Origin: Streptomyces pathocidini
GTDB lineage: Bacteria > Actinomycetota > Actinomycetes > Streptomycetales > Streptomycetaceae
Direction: 5' to 3'
Assembly: GCF_001418495.1 (NCBI RefSeq)
Contig: NZ_LIQY01000001.1
Span: 1-46,714 of the forward strand
DNA: 46,714 nucleotides
The translations under genes and the position numbers were made by a program. Shown one piece after another: positions 10,020-17,843 of the stretch. Below the pieces are notes generated by a model. It saw only the letters and a program-made list of their open reading frames with translations, ran no database searches and had not been told where the DNA came from. Numbering within the stretch: the stretch's first letter is position 1; each line of letters starts with the position of its first letter.

Positions 10020-11657
10020 ATGCGCGGTGCCAAGAGCGCCAAGTGGGTCGTGGGCGCGATAGTCGTGGCGATGGCCGCGAGCGCCTGCGGAGGCGGCAGC
10101 AGCGACGAGGGCGCGGGCAGCGGGGACGGGATCGTCACCGCGGCCTGGGGCGACCCCCAGAACCCCATCGAGCCGGCCAACACCAGCGAGGTGCAGGGCG
10201 GCAAGGTCCTCGACATGATCTTCCGGGGCCTCAAGGAGTACGACCCGAAGACCGGCGAGGCCAAGGACGCCATGGCCGAGTCCGTGAAGACCGACGACCA
10301 GCAGAACTTCACCTTCACCCTCAAGAAGGGCTGGAAGTTCAGCGACGGCACCCCGGTGACCGCCAAGTCCTACGTCGACGCCTGGAACTATGGCGCCTAC
10401 CTGCCCAACAAGCAGATCGGCTCGTACTTCTTCTCCGACATCGAGGGCTACGACGACGTCCACCCCGCCGACGAGAAGTCCGAGCCCAAGGCCAAGACCA
10501 TGTCCGGCCTCAAGGTCGTGGACGACCACACCTTCACCGTGAAGCTGAAGGAGAAGTTCTCCACCTGGCCGCAGCGCCTGGGCTACAAGGCCTACTCCCC
10601 GCTGCCCCAGGCGTTCTTCGACGACCACGACGCCTGGCTCAAGAAGCCCATCGGCAACGGCCCGTACCAGGTGGACTCGTTCCAGAAGGGCAAGGGCATG
10701 CAGCTCTCGGTCAACGAGAGCTACGCCGGGGACTCCAAGCCGAAGAACAAGGGCGTCGAGCTCAAGGTCTACACGGACTACAACACCGCGTACAACGACG
10801 TCCTGGCCGGCAACCTCGACGTGCTGGACGACGTCCCGGCCGGGCAGCTGGCCAACGTCGAGTCCGACATGGGCGGCCGGTACATCAACCAGCCCGCGGG
10901 CATCATCCAGACCCTGGCCTTCCCGCTCTACGCCGAGGGCTGGGGCACGAAGGACGCGGCCAAGGTCCGCCAGGGCATCTCCATGGCGATCAACCGCGAG
11001 GAGATCACCAAGAAGATCTTCCAGGACACCCGCACCCCCGCCAAGGACTTCACCTCGCCCGTGCTGGGCGTCCCAGGCGGCTACTCCGAGGACGTCTGCG
11101 GCGAGTTCTGCACGTACGACCCCAAGAAGGCCAAGCAGCTCATCGAGGAGGGCGGCGGCATCCCCGGCGGCCAGCTCGTGCTGTCCTCCAACGTGGACAC
11201 CGGCTCCCACCGGGACTGGATGGACGCGGTCTGCAACAGCATCAACAACGCGCTGGGCAAGAAGGACTCCTGCCGCGTGAACCCGGTCGGAACCTTCGCG
11301 GACTACCGCAACCAGGTCACCGACAAGGAGATGAAGGGCCCGTTCCGCGCCGGCTGGCAGATGGACTACCCGCTCATCGACAACTTCCTCACCCCGCTGT
11401 ACAAGACCGGCGCCAGCTCCAACGACGGCTCGTACAGCAACAAGGAGTTCGACGAGCTGCTCGGCAAGGCCAACGCCGAGGCGGACACCGGCAAGGCGAT
11501 CAAGCTGTACCAGGACGCGGAGAAGCTCCTCGTCCAGGACATGCCCGCGATCCCGCTCTGGTACCAGAACGGCAGCAGCGCCCACTCGGAGCGCGTCGAC
11601 AACGTGAAGCTGGACGCCTTCAGCGTCCCGGTCTTCAAGGACATCACCGTCAAGTGA
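10020..11657 (+). CDS. Oligopeptide-binding lipoprotein, operon 1
   Basis: A 545-aa family-5 solute-binding lipoprotein (OppA/DppA class) that captures peptides outside the membrane for the permease encoded downstream. The signal peptide ends in lipobox ASAC with Cys23, followed by a Gly/Ser linker. Typical features are NTSEVQGGKVLDMIFRGL, DGTPVTAKSYVDAWNYG and GNGPYQVDSF. The start is ATG 10020 with GAGGAGG upstream. It resembles the operon 2 lipoprotein (31063-32673) through most of its length and is clearly shorter than and different from the ~600-aa BldKB-like protein at 40048-41847. A pair of strong hairpins separates it from the permease genes, so it is probably made in excess over them. 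Confidence 0.93.
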   Translation: MRGAKSAKWVVGAIVVAMAASACGGGSSDEGAGSGDGIVTAAWGDPQNPIEPANTSEVQGGKVLDMIFRGLKEYDPKTGEAKDAMAESVKTDDQQNFTFTLKKGWKFSDGTPVTAKSYVDAWNYGAYLPNKQIGSYFFSDIEGYDDVHPADEKSEPKAKTMSGLKVVDDHTFTVKLKEKFSTWPQRLGYKAYSPLPQAFFDDHDAWLKKPIGNGPYQVDSFQKGKGMQLSVNESYAGDSKPKNKGVELKVYTDYNTAYNDVLAGNLDVLDDVPAGQLANVESDMGGRYINQPAGIIQTLAFPLYAEGWGTKDAAKVRQGISMAINREEITKKIFQDTRTPAKDFTSPVLGVPGGYSEDVCGEFCTYDPKKAKQLIEEGGGIPGGQLVLSSNVDTGSHRDWMDAVCNSINNALGKKDSCRVNPVGTFADYRNQVTDKEMKGPFRAGWQMDYPLIDNFLTPLYKTGASSNDGSYSNKEFDELLGKANAEADTGKAIKLYQDAEKLLVQDMPAIPLWYQNGSSAHSERVDNVKLDAFSVPVFKDITVK

Positions 11658-11663
11658 CGCCCT

Positions 11664-11699
11664 GACGAGGGCCTCCCGACACTCCGGGAGGCCTCCGTC
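11664..11699 (+). terminator. First intra-operon hairpin after the lipoprotein
   Basis: GACGAGGGCCTCCCG (11664-11678) pairs with CGGGAGGCCTCCGTC (11685-11699), 13 of 15 positions, around a 6-base loop. It begins just after the lipoprotein stop and lacks a T-run. It probably acts as a partial terminator or as a 3' end stabiliser for the lipoprotein message. Confidence 0.65.
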
Positions 11700-11715
11700 G
11701 GCCTGCCTCTAGCGA

Positions 11716-11758
11716 GAGGGGGCGGCGGCCCGTCCCGTCCTGGGCCGCCGCCTCCCCC
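11716..11758 (+). terminator. Second intra-operon hairpin before the permease
   Basis: GAGGGGGCGGCGGCCC (11716-11731) pairs with GGGCCGCCGCCTCCCCC (11742-11758) around a 10-base loop, giving an almost entirely GC stem. It ends 17 bases before the permease ATG, so it could also mask or expose the GAAGGAG ribosome site at 11764-11770. Confidence 0.65.
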
Positions 11759-11775
11759 CACCTGAAGGAGTAGCC

Positions 11776-12699
11776 ATGGGGCGCTACGTCATCCGACGAC
11801 TGCTCCAGATGATCCCCGTGTTCGTGGGGACCACCTTTCTGATCTTCGCCATGGTCTACGCGCTCGGCGACCCCGTGGCAGCCATGTTCGGCGACCGGGC
11901 CCCCGACCCGGCGACCCTCGCCCGGATCCGCGCCGAACTCAACCTCGACAAGCCCCTGCTGCAGCAGTACCTGCTCTACATGGGCGGGATCTTCACCGGG
12001 GACTTCGGCCAGGCCTTCAACGGCCAGCAGGTCACCGAGCTGATGGGCGAGGCCTTCCCCGTCACCGCGCGGCTCACCATGATCGCCGTCGGTATCGAGA
12101 TCGTCCTCGGCATCACCCTGGGCCTGTTCAGCGGGTTGCGCCGCGGCCGGCTCGTCGACACCCTGACGCTGATCTCCACGCTCGTGGTGATCTCCATCCC
12201 GGTGTTCGTGATCGGCTATCTCGCCCAGTACTTCCTGGCCGTCGAGTGGCAGCTCGTCAAGCCCTCGGTGTCCAGCGCCGCCACCTTCGACGAACTCATC
12301 GTCCCCGCCTTCGTCCTGGCCGGACTGTCCCTGGCGTACGTGACGCGGCTGACGCGGGCCTCCGTGGCGGAGAACCTGCGCGCGGACTACATGCGCACCG
12401 CGGTCGCCAAGGGCCTGCCGCGCCGCCGGGTGATCGGCGTGCACCTGCTGCGCAACTCCCTGATCCCCGTGGTGACGTTCATCGGCACCGACATCGGGGC
12501 GCTGATGGGCGGGGCGATCGTCACGGAGCGGATCTTCAACGTGCACGGCGTCGGCTACCAGCTCTACCAGGGCCTGGTCCGGGGCAACTCCCCGACGGTG
12601 GTCGGCTTCGTCACCATCCTGGTGCTCGTCTTCCTCCTGGCGAACCTGCTCGTCGACCTGCTCTACGCGGTCTTGGACCCGAGGATCCGCTATGCCTGA
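11776..12699 (+). CDS. Oligopeptide ABC permease, first subunit (OppB/DppB type), operon 1
   Basis: A 307-aa inner-membrane permease that forms half of the peptide channel. The N-terminus (GRYVIRRLLQMIPVFVGTTFLIF) is the usual OppB first membrane segment, followed by a large external loop. The cytoplasmic EAA-type contact motif appears as RADYMRTAVAKGLPRRRVIGVHLLRNSLIP. About six membrane segments are visible. GAAGGAG sits upstream of ATG 11776. Its stop overlaps the next permease start by eight bases (12692-12699). It is closely similar to the operon 2 gene at 32678-33601. Confidence 0.94.
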   Translation: MGRYVIRRLLQMIPVFVGTTFLIFAMVYALGDPVAAMFGDRAPDPATLARIRAELNLDKPLLQQYLLYMGGIFTGDFGQAFNGQQVTELMGEAFPVTARLTMIAVGIEIVLGITLGLFSGLRRGRLVDTLTLISTLVVISIPVFVIGYLAQYFLAVEWQLVKPSVSSAATFDELIVPAFVLAGLSLAYVTRLTRASVAENLRADYMRTAVAKGLPRRRVIGVHLLRNSLIPVVTFIGTDIGALMGGAIVTERIFNVHGVGYQLYQGLVRGNSPTVVGFVTILVLVFLLANLLVDLLYAVLDPRIRYA

Positions 12700-13621
12700 C
12701 CAGATCGAGAAGACCGCCGTCGGCACCCTCGACCCCGAGCCCGTCGCCGCCGCTGCCCCGGCCACCGACCGGGAGAAGCCGCGCAGCCTGTGGAACGACG
12801 CGTGGCGCGAACTGCGCCGCAACCCCGTCTTCATCGCCTCCGCGCTGATGATCCTCTTCCTGGTGACCGTCGCGCTCTGGCCGTCCCTGTTCACCTCGAC
12901 CAGCCCCACCGACTGCCAGCTCGCCAAGTCCCGCCAGGGCGCCGCGTCCGGCCACCCCTTCGGCTTCGACCTCCAGGGCTGTGACGTCTACGCCCGTACG
13001 ATCTACGGCGCCCGCGCGTCGGTGACCGTCGGCGTGCTGGTCACCCTCGGCGTCGCGCTGCTCGGCGGCGTACTCGGCGGCCTGGCCGGCTACTTCGGCG
13101 GCTGGTGGGACGCGCTGCTGTCCCGGATCACGGATGTCTTCTTCGGCATCCCGATCCTGCTGGGCGGCCTGGTCATCCTGTCGGTGATCAAGGGCGGCAG
13201 CATCTGGACCGTCATCGGCTTCATGATCGCCCTCGGCTGGCCGCAGATCGCGCGCATCGCGCGCGGCTCGGTGATCACCGTCAAGCAGCAGGACTACGTG
13301 CAGGCGGCCCGCGCCCTGGGCGGGTCCACCGGCCGGATCCTGCTCCGGCACATCCTGCCGAACGCGGTCGCCCCCGTGATCGTGGTCGCGACCATCGCGC
13401 TCGGCATGTACATCTCGGTCGAGGCCACGCTCTCGTACCTCGGTGTCGGCCTCAAGCCGCCGACGGTCTCCTGGGGCCAGGACATCTCGGCGGCGGCCGT
13501 GCAGTACCGCAACGCGCCGCACATGCTGCTGTGGCCCGCGGGCGCGCTGAGCCTCACGGTCCTGTCGTTCATCATGCTCGGCGACGCGGTGCGCGACGCC
13601 CTCGACCCCAAGCTGCGCTGA
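12692..13621 (+). CDS. Oligopeptide ABC permease, second subunit (OppC/DppC type), operon 1
   Basis: A 309-aa partner permease. A hydrophilic N-terminal tail of about 45 residues precedes the first membrane segment. The OppC N-terminal motif WRELRRNPVFIASALMIL is present, then DLQGCDVYARTIYGARASVTVG and the EAA-type motif DYVQAARALGGSTGRILLRHILPN. The C-terminus MLGDAVRDALDPKLR is typical. The start at ATG 12692 overlaps the upstream stop, so the two subunits should be made in equal amounts. Confidence 0.94.
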   Translation: MPDQIEKTAVGTLDPEPVAAAAPATDREKPRSLWNDAWRELRRNPVFIASALMILFLVTVALWPSLFTSTSPTDCQLAKSRQGAASGHPFGFDLQGCDVYARTIYGARASVTVGVLVTLGVALLGGVLGGLAGYFGGWWDALLSRITDVFFGIPILLGGLVILSVIKGGSIWTVIGFMIALGWPQIARIARGSVITVKQQDYVQAARALGGSTGRILLRHILPNAVAPVIVVATIALGMYISVEATLSYLGVGLKPPTVSWGQDISAAAVQYRNAPHMLLWPAGALSLTVLSFIMLGDAVRDALDPKLR

Positions 13622-13632
13622 GGGAGGCGTAC

Positions 13633-14676
13633 GTGACCACTGTGGAGAAGAAGTCCGAAGGCCGGGTTCCGGCGCCGCGCCCCGAGGGCGAGGACGGCGG
13701 CCCGCTGCTCGAAGTCCGGGACCTGCACGTGGAGTTCCACACCCGGGACGGCGTCGCGAAGGCCGTCAACGGGGTGAGCTACAGCGTCGGCGCGGGGGAG
13801 ACGCTGGCCGTGCTGGGGGAGTCCGGTTCGGGCAAGTCGGTGACCGCGCAGGCGATCATGGGCATCCTCGACATGCCGCCCGGCAGGATCCCGCGGGGCG
13901 AAGTGCTCTTCCGCGGCCGGGACATGCTGAAGATGTCCGCGGAGGAGCGCCGGAGGATCCGCGGCCGGAAGATCGCGATGATCTTCCAGGACGCGCTGTC
14001 CTCGCTGAACCCGGTGCTGAGCGTGGGCTACCAGCTGGGCGAGATGTTCCGTGTGCACGAGGGCCTGTCGCGCAAGGAGGCGCGGGCGAAGGCCATCGAG
14101 CTGATGGATCGCGTACGCATCCCGGCGGCGAAGGAGCGGGTGGGCGATTACCCGCATCAGTTCTCGGGGGGTATGCGGCAGCGGATCATGATTGCGATGG
14201 CGCTTGCTCTGGAGCCGGATCTGATCATCGCGGATGAGCCCACGACGGCGTTGGACGTCACCGTCCAGGCCCAGGTGATGGACCTGCTGGCCGAGCTCCA
14301 GCGCGAGTTCAACATGGGCCTGATCCTGATCACCCACGACCTGGGTGTGGTGGCGGATGTGGCCGACAAGATCGCGGTGATGTACGCGGGGCGGATCGTG
14401 GAGACGGCCCCGGTGCGTGAGCTGTATGGGAGCCCCGCTCACCCGTACACGCGTGGTCTGCTGGACTCCATCCCGCGGCTGGACCGCAAGGGGCAGGAGC
14501 TGTACGCGATCAAGGGCCTGCCGCCCAACCTGCTGAAGGTGCCGACGGGTTGCCCGTTCAACCCGCGCTGCCCGCAGGCACAGGACATCTGCCGTACGGA
14601 CATCCCCGTACTGCACGACGTGGCCCCGGGCCGGGGCAGCGCCTGCCACTTCTGGAAGGAGACGATCGGTGACTGA
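13633..14676 (+). CDS. Oligopeptide ABC ATPase (OppD/DppD type), operon 1
   Basis: A 347-aa ATPase that powers import. It carries Walker [11 protein letters not shown], signature FSGGMRQR, Walker [13 protein letters not shown] and the OppD/F C-terminal region with Cys-rich PTGCPFNPRCPQAQDIC. GTG 13633 is chosen because GGGAGG lies just upstream and the preceding permease stops at 13621; a longer frame runs inside the permease gene. Several internal DNA stretches (13792-13873, 14145-14228, 14341-14414) are identical to the operon 2 homologue although flanking codons have diverged, which suggests gene conversion. Confidence 0.95.
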   Translation: MTTVEKKSEGRVPAPRPEGEDGGPLLEVRDLHVEFHTRDGVAKAVNGVSYSVGAGETLAVLGESGSGKSVTAQAIMGILDMPPGRIPRGEVLFRGRDMLKMSAEERRRIRGRKIAMIFQDALSSLNPVLSVGYQLGEMFRVHEGLSRKEARAKAIELMDRVRIPAAKERVGDYPHQFSGGMRQRIMIAMALALEPDLIIADEPTTALDVTVQAQVMDLLAELQREFNMGLILITHDLGVVADVADKIAVMYAGRIVETAPVRELYGSPAHPYTRGLLDSIPRLDRKGQELYAIKGLPPNLLKVPTGCPFNPRCPQAQDICRTDIPVLHDVAPGRGSACHFWKETIGD

Positions 14677-15799
14677 TTCTGTTGCGGCTCCTGCGGGGGT
14701 TGTTGGGGCTGCGGGAGTTGTTGGGGCTGTTGCGGCGGCTCGGGAGTCCCGGGAGTCCGGGAAGTCTCGGGAACCTCGGGAGCCGATCCTCCAGGTGCGG
14801 AACCTGGTCAAGCACTTCCCGCTGACCCAGGGCGTCCTCTTCAAGCGCCAGATCGGCGCGGTCAAGGCCGTGGACGGGGTCTCCTTCGACCTCTACCAGG
14901 GCGAGACGCTGGGCATCGTCGGCGAGTCGGGTTGTGGGAAGTCCACGGTCGCGAAGCTGCTGATGACGCTGGAGACGGCGACGGCGGGTGAGGTCTTCTA
15001 CAAGGGCGAGGACATTACGCGGTTGTCGGGGCGGGCGTTGAAGGCGGTGCGGCGGAATATCCAGATGGTGTTCCAGGATCCGTACACGTCGTTGAATCCG
15101 CGGATGACGGTGGGCGACATCATTGGTGAGCCTTTTGACATCCATCCGGAGGTGGCGCCGAAGGGGGACCGGAGGCGGCGGGTCCAGGAACTGCTGGATG
15201 TGGTGGGCCTGAATCCGGAGTACATCAACCGCTACCCGCACCAGTTCTCGGGTGGCCAGCGCCAACGGATCGGGATCGCACGGGGGTTGGCGCTGAACCC
15301 CGAGATCATCATCTGCGACGAGCCGGTCTCGGCGCTGGATGTCTCGGTGCAGGCGCAGGTGGTGAACCTGATGGAGAAGCTGCAGGACGAGTTCGACCTG
15401 TCGTACGTGTTCATCGCGCACGACCTGTCGATCGTGCGGCACATCTCGGACCGGGTCGGGGTCATGTACCTGGGCCGGTTCGTCGAGATCGGCACGGACG
15501 AGCAGATCTACGACCACCCGACGCACCCCTACACCCAGGCGCTGCTGTCGGCGGTCCCGGTACCGGATCCCGAGGCGCGGGACGGCCGGGAACGGATCAT
15601 CCTGGCGGGCGATGTCCCGTCCCCCGCGAACCCGCCGTCCGGCTGCCGCTTCCGCACCCGCTGCTGGAAGGCGCAGGCGCGGTGCGCCGAGGAGGTGCCG
15701 CTGCTGGCGGTCCCGACCCGCTTCGCGGCCTCGGCCTCACCGGCGGCGCACGAGTCGGCATGCCACTTCGCGGAGGAGAAGGACGTGGTCCACGCGTAG
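14669..15799 (+). CDS. Oligopeptide ABC ATPase (OppF/DppF type), operon 1
   Basis: A 376-aa second ATPase. It has Walker [10 protein letters not shown], signature FSGGQRQR, Walker [13 protein letters not shown], and the C-terminal [16 protein letters not shown]. The start overlaps the upstream ATPase by eight bases. The first 35 residues are odd: a Val/Gly/Ala repeat (AGVVGAAGVVGAVAAA) and an Arg-Glu-Ser repeat (RESRESGKSREPREP), written with G-rich repetitive DNA at 14691-14785. The operon 2 homologue has a different, shorter N-terminus, so this extension is recent. Bases 14997-15363 are almost identical to 35875-36241. Confidence 0.95.
   Translation: MTDSVAAPAGVVGAAGVVGAVAAARESRESGKSREPREPILQVRNLVKHFPLTQGVLFKRQIGAVKAVDGVSFDLYQGETLGIVGESGCGKSTVAKLLMTLETATAGEVFYKGEDITRLSGRALKAVRRNIQMVFQDPYTSLNPRMTVGDIIGEPFDIHPEVAPKGDRRRRVQELLDVVGLNPEYINRYPHQFSGGQRQRIGIARGLALNPEIIICDEPVSALDVSVQAQVVNLMEKLQDEFDLSYVFIAHDLSIVRHISDRVGVMYLGRFVEIGTDEQIYDHPTHPYTQALLSAVPVPDPEARDGRERIILAGDVPSPANPPSGCRFRTRCWKAQARCAEEVPLLAVPTRFAASASPAAHESACHFAEEKDVVHA
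14997..15363 (+). repeat. Near-identical tract shared by the two OppF-type genes (copy 1)
   Basis: This stretch matches 35875-36241 with about six mismatches in 367 bases. It includes a perfect 212-base run (15125-15336 against 36003-36214). On both sides the two genes differ at most synonymous sites and in many residues. The pattern is best explained by gene conversion. Confidence 0.85.
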
Positions 15800-15832
15800 T
15801 CGCCTGCGGCTGGGCTTCGCGTGTATCGGTTG

Positions 15833-15870
15833 TGGCGCGCTGCGGAGGGTTTGCTCTCCGTGGCGCGCCA
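15833..15870 (+). terminator. Operon 1 terminator
   Basis: TGGCGCGCTGCGGAG (15833-15847) pairs with CTCCGTGGCGCGCCA (15856-15870) at 13 of 15 positions around an 8-base loop containing TTT. It lies 33 bases after the last gene of operon 1 and ahead of the convergent ATP-binding gene, so it may serve both. Confidence 0.75.
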
Positions 15871-15894
15871 CGTTGCGTTGCGGGTTCTGCTGGC

Positions 15895-16311
15895 TCAGGG
15901 GCTCTGCGGCCTGAGGTTGAACCACACCGCCTTGCCGGTGAGGCCGGCGTCCTTGTCGGTGTAGTCGTCCACGCCCCAGGCGTCGGCGCACGTCTCGACA
16001 ATGGAGAGCCCTCGCCCGTTCTCGTCGTCCAACTGGGCGGTGAACGCGTGGGGTTGAGCGTCCCCGGCATCCCACACCGCGACCCGCACCCCGTCCGATG
16101 ACCGGTCCACACTGACGTACGCGTCGGTTTCGCTGTAGCGGTACGCGTTGGTGACCAGCTCCGAAACGAGTAATTCGGCCGTGTCGACCAGGCAGTCGAG
16201 CCGCGCCGCACGCAACACGCTCCGAACCGTCGCCCGCACGACGCCGACAGCCCGCGGATCGTGGGGGATGAACAGTCCGTAGGACCAGGGGGGCTCTTCA
16301 GGCATGCGCAT
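15895..16311 (-). CDS. RsbW-like ATP-binding regulatory protein
   Basis: A 138-aa stand-alone HATPase_c domain protein of the anti-sigma kinase type common in Streptomyces. The N-box is ELLVSELVTNAYRYSE, G1 is VAVWDAGD, and G2 is ENGRGLSIVE; GKAVWFNL ends the domain. The start may be ATG 16311 (MRMPEEPP) or 16305. It is divergent from the XRE regulator at 16473 with 161 bp between them. The set of this protein, an XRE/DUF5753 regulator and DUF397 proteins is the recurrent WhiJ/AbaA-like arrangement in Streptomyces. Kinase activity is inferred, not shown. Confidence 0.88.
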   Translation of the reverse strand: MRMPEEPPWSYGLFIPHDPRAVGVVRATVRSVLRAARLDCLVDTAELLVSELVTNAYRYSETDAYVSVDRSSDGVRVAVWDAGDAQPHAFTAQLDDENGRGLSIVETCADAWGVDDYTDKDAGLTGKAVWFNLRPQSP

Positions 16312-16371
16312 ATGGCAGCCTCCAGGTGAGGACTATCTGTGACTGGTGCCACACGTACCGTAGGGCGAACG

Positions 16372-16387
16372 GTTAGAAATTTTCAAC
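16372..16387. promoter_or_regulatory. AT-rich near-palindrome, candidate XRE operator
   Basis: GTTAGAAATTTTCAAC is a 16-base near-palindrome, symmetric except for the two positions in each half next to GTT/AAC. It stands out as the most AT-rich patch in the divergent region between the RsbW-like gene and the XRE regulator, where an autoregulatory site would lie. Confidence 0.4.
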
Positions 16388-16472
16388 CTGGTTGCCCGGA
16401 TGGGCAGTTACGAGATGGACTTGGCGTCGCGTCACGAGTGAAACTGTGCGAGCCAGCCAGGGGAGGAGCCGC

Positions 16473-17363
16473 ATGGGGTTGAGGGTCAATCCGACCTACC
16501 GTCAGCGCCGCTTCGGAGCAGAACTCCGTAGCCTGCGCGACCGGGCGGGTCTCTCGTCCGGCGATGCGGCCGCCCTGTTGGGGATGCGCCAGTCCCAGCT
16601 CAGCAACATCGAGGCGGGCAAGACGGGGCTGTCTGCGGAGCGAGTTGAGCGGCTGGCGCGGGCTGCCGGTGAGAAATCTGACACCTATCTCAAAGCCCTG
16701 GTCGAGCTGGGGCAGGATTCGGGCAAGGGGTGGTGGAGCGGCTATCGCGAGGAGATGAGGCCGTCCTACCTCGACTTGGCCGAGCTCGAGGCGGCTGCCG
16801 CCAGGCTCAACAGCTATGAGCACATGTACATCCCCGGGCTGTTCCAGACTTTCGAGTACGCGATGGCTGTCCACCGCGAGAGTTTCGTCCCCACCCCGCC
16901 GGAAGCGCAGGAGCGACTGGTCGAGTTCCGTATGGAGCGCCAGAAGGTACTCAGAGGAGAGCGCCCGCCGCAGATGCACGCCATCATCCACGAGTCGGCT
17001 CTCCGGGTACGCTACGGCGGCAGAGAGGTCATGCGGGATCAGTTGCTCAAGCTGATCGAGGTATCGCGGTTCCCCAACGTGACGATTCAGGTGTATCCGC
17101 TGGACTTCGAAGGACGCGTAGCCTTCAACAGTTCGTTCATGATGCTTGAGCCGCCTGTCCGGGAATTGGGGACCGTCCAACTGGAGCAGTTCGGCAAGTC
17201 GTTGTACCTGGGGGACCGGGAGGGGATCACCAAGTACAGCGATACCTTTGCGTTGCTGGCCGAACTGGCGCTCCCGCCCATCGACCCCAGCGCCGCGCCG
17301 GAGGCTCGTTCCGCGAAGGACTCCCTCGGCCTCGTCCAGCACATCCTCTACCCACTGCTCTAG
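16473..17363 (+). CDS. XRE-family regulator with DUF5753 (WhiJ-like)
   Basis: A 296-aa DNA-binding regulator. An N-terminal helix-turn-helix spans about residues 12-67 (LRSLRDRAGLSSGDAAALLGM, QSQLSNIEAGKTGLS). The rest is a DUF5753 ligand/partner domain, with typical EHMYIPGLFQTFEYA, HESALRVRYGG and FPNVTIQVYPLD. ATG 16473 is preceded by GGAGGAG; the longer frame adds no homologous sequence. The two DUF397 genes follow at once. In S. coelicolor such XRE-DUF397 pairs influence development and antibiotic production (WhiJ, Scr1/Scr2), which is the basis for calling this a regulatory module. Confidence 0.92.
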   Translation: MGLRVNPTYRQRRFGAELRSLRDRAGLSSGDAAALLGMRQSQLSNIEAGKTGLSAERVERLARAAGEKSDTYLKALVELGQDSGKGWWSGYREEMRPSYLDLAELEAAAARLNSYEHMYIPGLFQTFEYAMAVHRESFVPTPPEAQERLVEFRMERQKVLRGERPPQMHAIIHESALRVRYGGREVMRDQLLKLIEVSRFPNVTIQVYPLDFEGRVAFNSSFMMLEPPVRELGTVQLEQFGKSLYLGDREGITKYSDTFALLAELALPPIDPSAAPEARSAKDSLGLVQHILYPLL

Positions 17364-17374
17364 GAGAAGCGCGA

Positions 17375-17572
17375 ATGTCCCAGCTCAGGTGGCGGAAGTC
17401 TTCATTCAGCACCGCCGAGGGCGACAACTGCGTCGAGGTCGCCTCCTTGGCCCAGGCTGTCGCCGTTCGTGACTCGAAAGATCCCGAGGGGCCATTCCTG
17501 ACGTTCAGCTCCGACGCCTTTGCGTCTTTCGTATCCGCCGCGGTGAGTGGTGGGTTCGGGGAGGCGAGGTGA
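17375..17572 (+). CDS. DUF397 protein 1
   Basis: A 65-aa DUF397 protein beginning LRWRKSSFS, with DNCVEVA, VAVRDSKDPEGPFLTF and FASFVSAAVSGGF, all diagnostic of the family. It starts 11 bases after the XRE stop and overlaps the next DUF397 gene by four bases (GTGA), so the three genes are one operon. DUF397 proteins act with their XRE partner; the mechanism is not clear from sequence. Confidence 0.93.
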   Translation: MSQLRWRKSSFSTAEGDNCVEVASLAQAVAVRDSKDPEGPFLTFSSDAFASFVSAAVSGGFGEAR

Positions 17573-17775
17573 CGCGAGCTGCGCTCAGGTGGCGGAAGTC
17601 GAGCTACAGCGAAGGCGGATCAGACACCTGCGTTGAGGTCGCGGCCTTGCCGCACGTCGTGGGCGTTCGGGACTCGAAGGACCCCGACGGGCCCGTGCTC
17701 ACGTTCCGGGCGGGCGCCTTCGCGGCCTTCGTCGCCGCCGCGGCGAGTGGGGGGTTCCGGGCACGGGCCCGGTGA
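17569..17775 (+). CDS. DUF397 protein 2
   Basis: A 68-aa second DUF397 protein starting with GTG 17569 (TRAALRWRKSSYS). It keeps DTCVEVA, VGVRDSKDPDGPVLTF and AFAAFVAAAASGGF. It looks like a tandem duplicate of the preceding gene. A decayed copy of its C-terminal coding sequence reappears at 25038-25091 on the far side of the nucleotide-enzyme cassette. Confidence 0.93.
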   Translation: MTRAALRWRKSSYSEGGSDTCVEVAALPHVVGVRDSKDPDGPVLTFRAGAFAAFVAAAASGGFRARAR

Positions 17776-17788
17776 GCGGAACGGCCGA

Positions 17789-17814
17789 CAGGGGGCCCGC
17801 CGGTCGGGCCCCTG
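17789..17814 (+). terminator. Terminator after the DUF397 operon
   Basis: CAGGGGGCCCG (17789-17799) pairs with CGGGCCCCTG (17805-17814) with one bulged G. It lies 14 bases after the second DUF397 stop. Confidence 0.65.
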
Positions 17815-17843
17815 ACAGCGGGTCGCGCCCCCGCCCCCCGCGC

